DNA of 64,000 bases from Cordylochernes scorpioides. Its lineage: Eukaryota > Arthropoda > Arachnida > Pseudoscorpiones > Chernetidae. Below the pieces are notes generated by a model, which was not told the origin of the DNA, searched no databases, and saw nothing but the letters and a program-made list of their open reading frames with translations. Position numbers and translations under genes: made by a program. Numbering within the stretch: position 1 is the first letter of the stretch; the number at the start of each line of letters is the position of its first letter. Of the stretch, positions 53,126-64,000 are shown piece by piece. Where the stretch lies: NCBI GenBank assembly GCA_030710605.1, contig CP092879.1, forward strand, positions 44,645,151 through 44,709,150, in the 5' to 3' direction.

Positions 53126-53395
53126 ATGAGTCAATAAATAGGAAAAACTCTTGATATGCCTTAATTTAATATAAGCATATTATTTATCAATAGAAATTGT
53201 AGATATGATTGAGACAAAATATTCCTTCGAAACATATTGCAGTATAACATTTAGTTTTATGAATTCATTGTTGAAATTGAATATAATAAGCATGCGACAA
53301 AATGATAACCAGTTTGCAATAAGCTTAAAATAAAAGTATTGTCTTAAGAATAATCATGAGGTACTCCAAAAGCAGACGCATTCTACTTCACCACA

Positions 53396-53515
53396 CAGAA
53401 AATTGACATGGGCCCAGAACAGCAGCTTTACACATCCAAGATGGAGAACATTGCTGTGATAGAGATACATGGAGACATCTGAGGCTCTTCATTGGACACG
53501 ACAACACAACAAACA
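53396..53515 (+). repeat. DPEQQLY-type fragment, single copy
   Basis: KIDMGPEQQLYTSKMENI and GDI-stop-GSSLDTT in frame. Homologous to 46250-46610. Confidence 0.5.
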
Positions 53516-53640
53516 CGGTACCCCTTGTCGATAATATGCAAACACGACCCGGGATCGAAAATCGTATTGTGTGTGGACACTTTTTCCTTTAGTTATTAGA
53601 ATTAGGGCACTTCGGCAAAATTCTTTTGACCTTGTCAGAA

Positions 53641-53760
53641 ACAAAACGTTCCTGACGAGGACAAAAGATTTTTATCGAAACGACGTTGAGAATAAAAAAT
53701 ATTTATTGACCGAAGTGATCTTAATTCTAAGAACTATGAATGCCAGCCAGATAACCTCTA
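53641..53760 (+). repeat. hammerhead-like element, decayed
   Basis: CCTGACGAGGACAAAAGATT then TTATCGAAACGAC: an intact CUGACGA box (53652-53658), an AT-rich stem II and GAAAC (53677-53681). The cleavage-site GUC is GAC here, so self-cleavage is not expected. Followed by the ACCGAAGTGATCTTAATT / GAACTATGAATGCCAGCCAG tail of the AAGATACTTCGGCC repeat. Confidence 0.6.
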
Positions 53761-54119
53761 TCTTCATAACTTTTTCTGTTTAAATTGCACTCGATTATTG
53801 CTCAAATCCAATTTCATCAGTTATTGCAAGTAACCAAATGGGGCTAGGACACATAGATTAAAAATTTGATCTTATTCTACCTATGTAGTAATCTAGCACA
53901 TGTGAAAATTATGGCTTGTAACACGCATTTTGTGATAGGAAAACACAAAGCTTTATTGATGTTTTGAAACAATTAAATATTTTCTAATTGTTTTCTCATT
54001 CTATAATTATATACGAAAATTCTATACTTTGATATTTATAGATCGCCCCTTTATATCTTAAAACAAACAATAGGTAGCTTCACAAAAATCTTTTAGCTAA
54101 TTATTTCTTCAAAAAACAT

Positions 54120-54350
54120 TATATTTTGAAAATAGAGCAATCCATAATAAATCTTTAATTAAAAATGCATATTGGATCAAATATCATTTATTTTACCAAT
54201 ATTTCAGTTGGCTGAACGCCAACCTTTATCAAGGTAATATAACACATTAATATGTTATAATACCTTGATAAAGGTTGGCGTTCAGCTCACTGAAATATTG
54301 GTAAAATAAATGATATTTTGATCCAATATATGGCTTTTTAATTAAAAACA
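54120..54350. repeat. head-to-head Penelope-like terminal motif (foldback)
   Basis: TATTGGATCAAATATCATTT...ACCAATATTTCAGTTGGCTG... is mirrored by ...GAAATATTGGTAAAATAAATGATATTTTGATCCAATATA. About 90-bp arms around ACACATTAATATGTTATAAT. Each arm contains the TTGATAAAGG / GTTGGC-loop / GAAATATTGGT hammerhead-like order. Confidence 0.65.
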
Positions 54351-54397
54351 TATATTCAATATGAAGCTATAAGGCGTAATCTATATACAAGAAATGA

Positions 54398-54960
54398 AGA
54401 CATTAAAGTACGAATGTTTTTTTTTATATATAAAACAACTTCTACTGTCATTACTGTGATGAAAAAATATTGAGAGGACTTAGCTCATCAGTAGTGAATT
54501 TTACCAGGGGTTTCGCCAATTCAATCTACCAGATCGTTTCTCAGAGCTCTAATACTGTATTGGATGATTCTGCTCATATATGCTGCACTGAAGAGTGGAT
54601 TCTCAAGTAAACTATGGACATAAGGTTTTTGGGCAGTAGAATTGAATTTAAATATTTGCATCAAGAATGCTCTTCCGTAAACAATGAGGAAAAGGCCAGT
54701 CAGGCATAAATTAATACATAGCAATAACGCGCCATCTATATATAACAAATGAAGACATTAAGACGCGAATATTTCTTTCACAATAAATCAAACTTATAGT
54801 GTCTTACTGCGATGAAAAAAGATTGGGAGGGCTTAGCTCATCAGTGGTGATGACAGTAGAAGATGATTTATTTGTGAAGGGGGGCATTCGCGTATTGGTG
54901 TTTTCATTTGTTGCATATAGATGGCGCGCTATTGCCTTAATATTAACATATATTTGAAAA
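54398..54960. repeat. cluster of foldback MITE-like pieces
   Basis: Copies of the GAAGACATTAAAGTACGAATG / ACTGTCATTACTGTGATGAAAAAATATTG family (see 1250) with GCGCCATCTATATATAACAAATG ends. The 75-codon minus frame at 54521-54748 has no recognisable domain. Confidence 0.5.
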
Positions 54961-54999
54961 TAGAGCAATTAATAAATAAATATTTAATTGAAAAGGCAT

Positions 55000-55075
55000 A
55001 TATTGGATCAAAATATCATTTATTTTACCAATATTTCAGTTGGCTGAACACCATCCTTTATCAAGGTAATATAAC
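55000..55075 (-). repeat. Penelope-like terminal motif, hammerhead-derived
   Basis: ATTTTACCAATATTTCAGTTGGCTGAACACC...TTATCAAGGTAAT on the plus strand. Same module as 54120 and 45955. Confidence 0.45.
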
Positions 55076-55336
55076 ATATCAGGGAACAGGCTAAATAAAT
55101 GATTAGTTGATTTCTGTTCCACCAGATGGCGCTCTGCCTTTGAAAAGCACATGTGCTCCTGGTCAGGATATGCCTTTTTATTTTTAGCATATATATGTTA
55201 TAATAAATAAATAATGCTGCAAGAGTTATGTTTCGTGTATAACCTTTAATTTCCTCAAACTTTCAGACATATCAGCCCTTCGACGGGAGTATTAATATGT
55301 TTAAATAGAGTTTGGCATTCCAAAACACAGGTATTC

Positions 55337-55436
55337 NNNNNNNNNNNNNNNNNNNNNNNNNNNNNNNNNNNNNNNNNNNNNNNNNNNNNNNNNNNNNNNN
55401 NNNNNNNNNNNNNNNNNNNNNNNNNNNNNNNNNNNN
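55337..55436. other. assembly gap 4 (100 N)
   Basis: Exactly 100 N. Right edge continues the sequence broken at the left of gap 2. Confidence 0.95.
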
Positions 55437-56200
55437 TCCATAAGTTTAAAAATAAGGCAATTAAAGCATAAAACAGCAGTCAGGTATGTGGTGTGTATAT
55501 GTTATGTGGCGTGATGTGTGAATCAGGTATGCAGTGTGGTTTATATATTGTGTTGTTGCGTATCGTGATATACACTGATGGAAAGTTAAGTTACACCTGG
55601 ATTTTGATTCATAAGCTTAAAATAAATACAAAGGATTTATTATAGCTCCAAAATATTAAACATCCTAAAAGAGGAAATAATATAAATCAATTTATATACA
55701 AAGGATAAACATGGTGATCAAAATGAAACAAACGAATGCTATGAAAGCATTTATATAAATATATTATTAAGGAAGGAAACAAGATAAAAGGTTAGAGGAA
55801 ATAATTTTTAGGAATTATCACTTAATTAGATTACGTAAGTGTTGAGATCAATTTATGTTTCGAAAGAAATGTAAGGATTTCACACCCCTACCTACAATAC
55901 TTGTTAGAACCTGGTGGATTTTAAAAAAAGTGTTTTCATCTATATTAGATTGTATATTACAAAGAGTAAACGATATTCCCACACAATAGGTGTGAGATTT
56001 TCTTTTATCACACACATAAAGCCTTTATTAAAACACCAGTCTTATTCAGATTCTCCTCTCTCACTGTCAGCTTGCAACGATATCCTCATGATGATCAATC
56101 ACCATCATTCAAAATTCGATTTCATAGCAACCTATGAGGGGATATATGAAAATGGTCGAATTGGCCAAAAATGTGCTCAAGCTGATGAAGTGACAAGAGT
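55437..56200 (+). repeat. X-block repeat unit (pre-Helitron state)
   Basis: Starts inside a 174-bp satellite unit, then matches 16870-17017 plus 18557-18995 without the Helitron, then passes without a break into block Y2. A 161-codon frame at 55914-56399 spans this junction. It is open here but closed in the sister copies, and no domain is recognised. Confidence 0.8.
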
Positions 56201-59200
56201 ACCATTGAATAGTGGGCTACCTAAACCGAAGTCTGTACCCCTGAGTGACAAGGGCAAATTATATGTACCAAATGAGGCATCTCTCAACTTAAATATGCAT
56301 CAAAACGATCCACACATGGATCTAATGGAATCTTCACAATCTGCCAAAGAGGTATTTAGTTGGCAAAGTGGCTGGGCCAAATCAATGGCTAAAATATAGA
56401 TGGAAATTTTGCCGGCAGGATATGGCAACAAAGGTTATGTTATATCAAACATGCAATAATGTTCTTAATAATAATTCGTCCAACGACTGCCCTTGAATGA
56501 TCTGATTAGGGAGAAAAATAGGGCACGTAAATTGCCTAAACCAAATCACTTCTATGCTTAATTGTTTAAAATATTAAAAGTTTTAATTTTGGATAATATA
56601 GGAAGCGAATTTGAGATATATGAAAAGGAAAATCGTAATAAATATCAACTATTCTCATTGATTTTTAATTATTACCGAATTTGCCAAATACCCTTTCTTA
56701 ATTAATCAAGAAAAGCTAACCACGTACGGGCTCTTGGCCCTCATCACGTTGGTGCAAACTGTACCTCAACGACCAAAAAACTGGTCATTCATGCATCCAG
56801 AAAAATCATAAATTAGAGATATATGTGAATGTATATTCAATTAAAAATATTTTGAATAATTTAGAGTATTTGAAATCCTTCTAAAAATTAAATGTATTAT
56901 CTTTACTTCACACAGATACAGGTACACCTCTTTTACCATCGTAAGATATATTGGATCGCCAATCATACTTACTTTCGGTTTTGAAAGCATTCAATTTGAA
57001 AATTTTAGGGCAAATAATTTAAAGCTCTAGTTTAAGTTCTACATAAAACATAAAAAATTCCCTACTACTTCAACTTCAATTATAAATTTCTTGAAATGGT
57101 TCATCAGCGGTGTATTCTAACGATGGTTTCACCACTGCATCCTTTGAGGCTCTTTTAGGAATATCGCAAGATCACACTTACCTACCATATCTTGAAATAT
57201 CGTGATATATGGGGATAACCCACTATCTAGAAACGATATAGTCTGTTAATGTATCTAAAAAATCATATTTCATATATTCCGCATAGTTTGGGAATAGTTA
57301 GAGAATTTCGTAAAGGATGTTTCACTTCCTTATAAGGAATTAAAATGTCTCAATTGGATAGGAGGGGATAAGCGAGGTTAAAGTTAAGAGACCATCTTGC
57401 CTAACATTGGCGAATACTGAATAAGCTAAAGATATTTCTGCATTATATTTGGGTCTGTTGAGAGATGTTACACGCATTTGCTAGTCTTTGTTTTTATTGG
57501 TCTTGATTTGCCCTTTCCCGGAATTTTCTTTAATAAAATATTGATTCTGATAAATGAAGAGAACTTAGCATGTCGAGGTATAGATCCTTCTAATACTAAA
57601 TCAGAGAATGGTTTTCTGGGTTCTTTTGATTTATATACACACATACAGCTTTATTAAGACCACCGGTCTTATACAGATTCACTATAGGAAGGAAGCATAG
57701 ATGGAGTTCCTATCTCCAGGCAGGGCAGAACCCAATACTTTCCAGGTACGACGCATCTCAAGTGGCCACAGAATCCACCGCGCATAGGTTAGCGCATCAC
57801 TGAAAAGGCGAGTGTGGAATCAGCCGCATGCTAGTCTTCGCTTTCTTCATCCAAATAGACCTCGACATTCGGCGATTCTATTAATCTCCGAACGGTGACT
57901 GTAGCCTTGCAGAATTTCCGTTGATTTATATATTTATAAGCTGGAGATTTTGGAATGCAAAGGTAAATACTTGTCTATAGCATCTCTACTTCACAACTCC
58001 TTACACCGCAGATTTGGGTATGGGCGAAATTGTGATCTAATGATGATTATTGATTTTTAAAAAGAAATATTTTGCTACGCTGCAGCTCTCGCGAAAGAAG
58101 CGCACGGTTCAAGGAATGTTTTATTTATTCGTAAAAACAAGCAATGATTGATATCTTAAGAAAAACGATTTTTAAATATTCGAAATGTCTAACATTATAA
58201 GTGTAATCTTGTAAAAGGGTACATTTTCAGACTTTCCGAAGAGTTCAGATAATTATGAAAAAATATATAATATTGCTATTACTAAAGAAATAAAGAAAAT
58301 ATTTTATATTTATGAAATTAAGGGGGAATATTTTTATGTGAAAAAAGGTGCCTGAAAAAACCCTTAACTCCAACCGAAAGGAATATGAAGGAAATTGTTG
58401 TCAGAGAGAATCTGAGAAATGATTCCAATAAAATTTTGATTTTATTAAGAAACAAAAAGATTTTGACGAAAATATCAGAAAAAAAGTATATAGGGTTATA
58501 TATAAGTTTTAAAAAGGAGCAAATATAATGAATAGATTCGTTGCTTGCCGAATTTCTCTAAGTTACGTTACCAAATGATTACGACATTGCGTATTTGCCA
58601 TCAAAAGGTGAAGAAATGGCCATAAACAGAAGGTCTTCGAACGGATTTCCCACTTCTCCATTATCTGTCGGTTAAGTGCCACACCTAGATACATAGGAAT
58701 TTCTTTATAAGGAAAGTTTTGACCAGGGTCACATGTCCCAATCTGTTTCCCCTAGTATTATGGGAGGGACCTGTTCTTATTATTGCCTCATGCCTTAAGT
58801 CCTTTACACTCCTTTGGCGTTTCTATGGTCACGGCTTTGTCGTTTAACATTGACTTTAGCATCGGTATGAAATGAATCATTTCATACCTAAATTTTCCAA
58901 TAATTTCTGGAAATGGCTGAACCCACAATCAATATGTTAAGGTCTCGACGTACAGCATGGATTTAGAAGGGATTTTTGACTATCATGAATAGTTCAATGG
59001 GCGCTTTTGGTTATTCGCCATGCACCCTCACCTGATTACTTCTATTTACATAATACCTTTGAGAACATAATACCTTCTCTTGTTCTGCGTCAACTTCTTT
59101 TATCTCCTTCTTTTATAATTCTTGTCTACTTTTTATATATTTCTTGTGTCTTCCTTGTGTACCTCTTGTGTCCAGTCCTTATATGATTCTATATTCCCTC

Positions 59201-59352
59201 TTGTATATTTGCATAACCTTTTTGGACTTCATATGTAATTATAGGCTACTTCTCTCTTTTTTTCTCATTATCACATAAATAGTGCGGACTGTGTACTTTA
59301 CATGTATTGACAAGAGGTCAATAAAACTATGTCAATTTTCTTTCTCTCTTAA

Positions 59353-59434
59353 AGTAGCGTGGCCGAATGGTCTAAGGCGCTGGTTTTAACCACCAATCTC
59401 AATGAAGGCGTAGGTTCGGATCCTACAGCTGCCA
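59353..59434 (+). tRNA. tRNA-Leu-like (UAA), copy 2, probable pseudogene
   Basis: Same as 35054-35135, except that the T stem is fully paired here (GTAGG/CCTAC) and the terminator is 5 T (59435-59439). Acceptor mismatches 1-72 and 7-66 and the C-A pair in the anticodon stem are shared with copy 1, so they predate the duplication. Confidence 0.6.
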
Positions 59435-60139
59435 TTTTTAGACGATTAACATTCTCCTTTACAAGGATGGAATATTTTTCGGACCCAGAGGTAACCAGGA
59501 TACCAGTAACCATTTTTAGAAGCGGTATTTCATTGAGGTGCCAATGTAGTAACATGGTGTTGCTATTAGAGATCTTCTTCAAGATGTTTTTTTTTTTTCA
59601 TTTTTCTTAAATGAAGTCTTTTTAATCTCAGGTATAATATAATTTTTTTATTTTTTCTCTTGTATGATGAAGAGACAATACATTTAAATCAAAATTGAGT
59701 TTCAATTTCCTTTATTTAATAGTGATAGAACTTATAAAACCTTTTGAAATGTTCAAAAAAGAAGTCCGATTTACTAGTTTCAATAATACATCAGAATTTC
59801 TAAAAAGAAATATGTCAAATACTTCTAATTCTCAAATGTTAGATAAAGACATATATTCTTAACAAAGCTAACTTCTCATTCCATGAGAATTTACTAAATG
59901 GAATAAAATTCATTTGAATAAGAAAAATTAGTTTTTGGGCAATGAGTTTCTTTAATTTTGAGGTGTTTCAAGCATTCGAGCAAATTTTGTTCTTCAACAG
60001 ACAAATAATACTAAATAGGAAAACAAGATTATCCTTAAGCCAGAGAAATTAAAAGAAATTATTTGTCTGATGAGAGAAGCAGAATTTGCTCTAAAGTTTG
60101 CAACACCTCAAATAAAGATAGAGGCTGACTGGCCAGCAT

Positions 60140-60300
60140 TCATATTTCTTGAAAATGAAGATACTTCGGCCAGCAAATCTTTTTATTACCTCAACGTTTT
60201 GACAAAAATATTTTCGAAAATAAAATATTTTTTTTTATCTGGATTAAAGATCATCTCGTTGTCCTATTAATTATTATTTGCCCATTGAAGAGTAAAATTT
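60140..60300. repeat. AAGATACTTCGGCC repeat, inverted hammerhead remnant
   Basis: GAAGATACTTCGGCCAGCAA then TTTTATTACCTCAACGTTTTGACAAAAATATTTTCG: read on the minus strand, the latter is a stem, GUCAAAACGUUGAGG, a decayed version of the 60396 motif. Counterpart in Y1 at 35826-35910. Confidence 0.55.
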
Positions 60301-60395
60301 GCTCGAATTCTTGAAACACCTCAAAATAAGAAACTCTTTTTTCCCAAAAGCTAGCTTTCCTAATTAAAATATATTTTATTCCTTTTAGAAAAAAA

Positions 60396-60490
60396 ATCTC
60401 CTGACGAGGACAAAAGATTTTTGTCGAAACTTCGAGGTAATAAAAAGATTTACAGGCCGGAGTATCTTTATTTTCAAGAACCTCAAATAA
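60396..60490 (+). ncRNA. hammerhead-like ribozyme motif, family 2, near-intact
   Basis: CUGACGA (60401-60407), stem II GACAAAA/UUUUGUC with a GAU loop, GAAAC (60426-60430). Stem I can form as AUCUC (60396-60400) with GAGGU (60434-60438). Defects: one extra unpaired G beside A9, and the GUC cleavage triplet reads UUC. Followed by the ...AAAGATTTACAGGCCGGAGT repeat. Probably an inactive relic of a type I hammerhead. Confidence 0.55.
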
Positions 60491-61633
60491 AGATCTTTTT
60501 CGTTCAAAAGTTAGTTTTCTTTATTCAAATAATTTCTAGGTAACTATTGTTCGAATAAAATATTTTGTTTATTGATAATGTGTTCGATTACTTATTTAAT
60601 AACACACAAACTCTGTACAGCGCCAATTGATTTTTAAATATATATATTTTAGCTAAGGGAGGGGGGGGGGTGGAGATTGTTTTGTTAGTTATTATTAATG
60701 TAGACATGAGTATCCCAAGATTATGTATTTTTTATTGATAAAAAAATTAAATTTATTTCGTTTTTCTTGCAGAATGTTGTGAAAGAATGATTTAAAACTG
60801 CGTTTAAAGAGGTATTAGTAGTTCTGCTGGAAAAATGCCAAATTTCAACTTCCTTAACCCATTTACTCTAAATATTGAAACATATGAGCAATGATATTTC
60901 TAAAAATGTCTAAATATGGTTCGTGTTCCAAAGTAGAAATGAATATATAACTTTTTAATAGAGAAATCATATGATATAAAACCATGTTGATTAAAACAAA
61001 AAAGGCCTGTATAAAAGTTTCATTTTGAATGCATGTATATATCCCTTAAAGAAACTTGACTCTTATTGAGACAAATGGCAAGTTTACAAGTTTTCGAGAT
61101 ATGATCCTGTTATAGAAAGGAAGCTCTGAGAGGTAAGAAATACTGTTCCAACAACATGTTTTGATGATAAGGTACAATTTGGATTAGAAAAACAAAGTAA
61201 TAAAACCAAATAAATAAATAGCATGTGACGTTAGGTAACAACGTTGTTACACTATCAGAGAAAAATATTTTGTTACCGAAACGTCACACATTATTTATAT
61301 ATTTAGATTTGGTTTTATTACCTCGTGTTTCTAATATATTTAGCGATGTATATAGTCTCAACTTTTGTACAAAGGTAATCTTTCCCTGTTTTCTTTTTCT
61401 ATTTAAAATCTCCCTCAGTCTTTTTTTTTCTTTTTCTCTTTTCTGAGCGAGGATGCCATTTCTTCCCCTGCTTCTCATTTCTATGTGGATCATTACTGAC
61501 AGGAGAATAGTGTGTATAAGACGGAATGTCTTAATAAAGGTTTGTGTGTGTGGTTCTAATATAGAGTTTGAGTAAAATTAGAAAGACGAAAAGTAACAAA
61601 ATATGAACATAATTCTCATAAATTTGGACAAAA

Positions 61634-61841
61634 TACTCTCATGGACAAAACTTAAGAAAGTTGTACCTTTTGCAATGTATATCGTGATTCAGACAATAAC
61701 TCTGAGAGATATTTTATACACAGTGACTTTTATTGAAAACACACGAGATAACCAAGTATGAACAAAATTGCCTATGTCTTCTTCAAAAATATAGACGAAT
61801 ATCAAAGACTTTCACTTTCTTAAGTTTTGTCCATTAGTGTA
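61634..61841. mobile_element. Tc1/mariner-type MITE (Y2 copy)
   Basis: TACTCTCATGGACAAAACTT ... TAAGTTTTGTCCATTAGTGTA. Counterpart of 37212-37420. Confidence 0.75.
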
Positions 61842-62237
61842 TAAAGGTTTTGAAATAGAAGAATATTTTCTATCTTTATAACACAATATGCATCTTTCTA
61901 ATTTTCATTTCTATAAATAACATGATAGCCACTAGTTTGAAAAGGGGTACTTGCATGATTCAGACAAGCATGTTGTGATTCCAAGGATAAAGGACTTTAC
62001 AGAAGTGAGACATCGTTTGTTCCTAATTTAAATAATCTAACTTTTTCACCTCAGCCACTTTGTCTATATAAATTTTATGAACTCTGTGATATAATACATA
62101 TAAATTTGTAATTATTTAATTCTAAGTTCTAATTTGTTTGTTGTTTTGTTTCCTCTGTATTAGGCGCAAATATTTCAATATCGCGCCAGGTTGATTAATA
62201 AATTAATTTAAAAAGAAATAGATGAAGGAAATATTTT

Positions 62238-62576
62238 CCATAGAAGCACAGGGCGCCTCTCCCGTCAAAATAAAGGTCAAAAACTGACGCCATCTATTGA
62301 CAGTCGCCGCAACTAGCGGCCTCGGGTCGGTGACAAAGCCACAACGCCAGCTTTGGCAAACTGAGAAGCGTCCACCTAGAGACCATGGTTTCGGGCTAAT
62401 GGCCCTCGTCAGTCTAGGGCGAATGAGATCCACAAGGGATCTAATGGAATCTTCAAAATCTACCAAAGAGGTGTTTTGCTGGCAAGGTGGCTAGGCCAAA
62501 TCTATGGCTAGAATATAGATGGAAAATTTGCCGGGAGGAAATTGATCCATAGAAGCACAGAGCGCCTCTCCCGTCA
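62238..62576 (-). mobile_element. hammerhead-bearing module (Y2 copy)
   Basis: 30-bp direct repeats at 62238-62267 and 62547-62576. Same interior as 37820-38168 but with a short deletion after the ribozyme's stem I. Confidence 0.6.
62371..62420 (-). ncRNA. type I hammerhead ribozyme, truncated stem I
   Basis: Core CUGACGA, stem II GGGC/GCCC, GAAA, stem III ACC/GGU, UC cleavage site and inner stem I CCUAGA/UCUAGG are identical to 37952-38006. A deletion of about 11 bp has removed the outer GUCC strand (GGCGAATGAG follows instead of GGCGGACTTT), so the outer half of stem I and the tertiary-contact internal loop cannot form. Cleavage would be expected to be slower. Confidence 0.75.
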
Positions 62577-62876
62577 TAAAATATTTTGTAATCTTATATT
62601 TGAATATTCTTCCTGATTAATTGAATAATATTTTTAGAAAGTAAATAGAAGTTTTATATAGAAGTCAGTCATCTCTCAGTTCTGACCTTATTAACGGCAT
62701 TTGACTTATTCCTCAAATCACTTTCTATAGTTTTGACTTCTTTATCTTTGTTACATTCAAATTCTCGGGTCTCAAATAGATCATTTTCATTTATTTCGCT
62801 TCTCAATCAGTTTAGTAATATTTGGATATTATCTTTCTCATCATATGGTTCCCAGTTAAAATGTTTTGTTTAAAAT

Positions 62877-63089
62877 TACACTCACGGACAAACCTTAGGG
62901 AAGTTGTACCTTTTAGCATATATATCGTTTTTCAGACAATAACTCTGAAAGATATTTGTCACACAGTGACCTATATTGAAGACACACAAGATAAGCAAGT
63001 GTGAACAAAATTGCCTCTGTCTCAATCAAAAAAAGATGCCTGGGGCGTAATAAAGACTCTTCACTTCCTTAAGTTTTCCCATGAGTGTA
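62877..63089. mobile_element. Tc1/mariner-type MITE (Y2 copy)
   Basis: TACACTCACGGACAAACCTT ... AAGTTTTCCCATGAGTGTA. Counterpart of 38469-38683. Confidence 0.8.
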
Positions 63090-64000
63090 TATACTCATTA
63101 ACAGAATATTAGTACTTGAAAAGGTTTCAAATGAAATATTACTGGAATGAGAGTCGATTGAAAGATTTCATCTTTTGTAATTATTTCTTAATAATACTTT
63201 GTTTCATTTTTCTTTACTTTTCTTCTTATAATTTATTATATATTGAATATAATATTTTATTTTAAACCATTTTTAAAACGATATTTTCTTCATTTTTATT
63301 TAATAGTGAGAGTTCATCACTTCAATTTGAATAGTTTTGAACACTATTTTATACTTGCTTGAATAAATAAATAAATATATATATATTGAATCATATTTTC
63401 TTGTTTTTTGAATTATGTATGTTCTTGATTTATAGATCTACTAAGGAATTCTGAATATTTTGGACTGAAATAGCTTTTCACTGATTAATCAGAAATTTCA
63501 ATGACTACTTTGAGAGATAGGTAGTTTGAGTATATAGGCTTGCAAAGAGTGGCCAAAGGCTAACGGCTGGAAACGCATCAATTTTTGGCTTTTATTGATT
63601 TATCGTAAACATATTTTAGGCCAATATTCTGTAATAAAGTTTAATCATTAACTTAATAAAATCGTTTTATCAATAGCAATATTCAGTGAAAGATAACGAT
63701 ATGAATTTTTCATTATACATTCTATTTTTTTTTCGAGTTTGTATATCTCAAATTCATATATTAGCATTTTCATGAGTTGGAATAATTATAGAAAGCTTTT
63801 TGGCGAATAAGTTATTTTATCTGATTAAGGGATTGAATCTTTATACATTTATAATATATATTCTAATTTGATATATCTATTTGAAACATACTTTTTGTTA
63901 ATGTTTAATACTTTATAGAAACCTGGATGATAAATTAGTATTTTAATCGTTTAATCAATTTTAGTTTGTTTCTTATTCCATTATCTGGTCCTCATATTCA

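Larger units (their letters stand above)
56201..64000 (+). repeat. duplicated block Y2 (paired with 31891-39587)
   Basis: Second copy of block Y, continuing past the window end. Its LINE tail fragment lies at 57640-57945. Other items are listed separately. Confidence 0.95.

Noticed and set aside
53571-53783. 70-codon ORF
   Set aside because: It runs through the hammerhead-like element and the AAGATACTTCGGCC repeat. Not a gene.
55914-56399. 161-codon ORF as a host gene
   Set aside because: The homologous copies at 18716 (before the gap) and 29943 are interrupted or diverge. It includes a LINE tail in antisense and shows no domain.
59349-59610. ORFs on both strands over the tRNA-like sequence
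   Set aside because: They overlap the Leu tRNA-like element. The same region in Y1 is not open to the same extent.

Overview
The window looks like a repeat-dominated, strongly AT-rich piece of an animal nuclear genome, most probably an arthropod. Evidence: a U6 snRNA-derived sequence whose 3' half reads CACGCAAAATCGTG as in insect U6, eukaryotic Leu-type tRNA sequences, Helitrons, Jockey/R1-type LINEs, Tc1/mariner, pogo-like and foldback MITEs, a solo LTR and hammerhead-ribozyme-bearing retroelements. There is no bacterial gene organisation, and I found no intact host protein-coding gene. Almost every coding-looking stretch is a broken transposable-element gene. Four runs of exactly 100 N (18996, 31791, 43393, 55337) are scaffold-gap placeholders.

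Layout. 1-720: 98-bp tandem array. 1540-2790: LINE tail and a ~100-bp tandem array running into a short open frame. Block X1 (3.8-19.0 kb) and block X2 (19.1-31.8 kb) are paralogous or allelic copies. They differ by clean insertions. X1 carries three LINE copies (4644-5736, 7264-10675, 12655-13883), a 192-bp retroposon-like insert and a Helitron (17018-18556). X2 carries a U6 retropseudogene (20527-20616), a solo LTR (20944-21171) and a Tc1 transposase remnant (28709). For most of these the empty site is readable in the other copy, giving exact ends and target duplications. Block Y1 (31.9-39.6 kb) and block Y2 (56.2-64.0 kb, running off the window) are a second near-identical pair, each with a tRNA-Leu-like sequence, Tc1-type MITEs and a hammerhead ribozyme motif. 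Between them (39.6-55.3 kb) lie MITEs, an RTE-like LINE scrap, a GC-rich LINE 3' end (42.1-43.1 kb), a non-autonomous Helitron (43717-44475), tandem arrays and an unrecognised open frame (49561-49966).

The most striking item is a complete type I hammerhead ribozyme on the minus strand at 37952-38006, with every core nucleotide present and a two-part stem I. It sits in a module bracketed by 30-bp direct repeats. A second copy is at 62371-62420, and decayed relatives are at 12055, 23607 and 50430. A different hammerhead-like family with an AAGATACTTCGGCC flank is scattered through the window. This fits a population of hammerhead-carrying retroelements (Penelope-like elements or retrozymes).

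The gap edges are also informative. The base left of gap 1 and the base right of gap 2 are adjacent in the intact copy at 56200/56201. The left edge of gap 2 and the right edge of gap 4 are adjacent in the copy at 16340/16341. The scaffold therefore probably interleaves two contigs, X1+Y1 and X2+Y2 (two haplotypes or two segmental copies).
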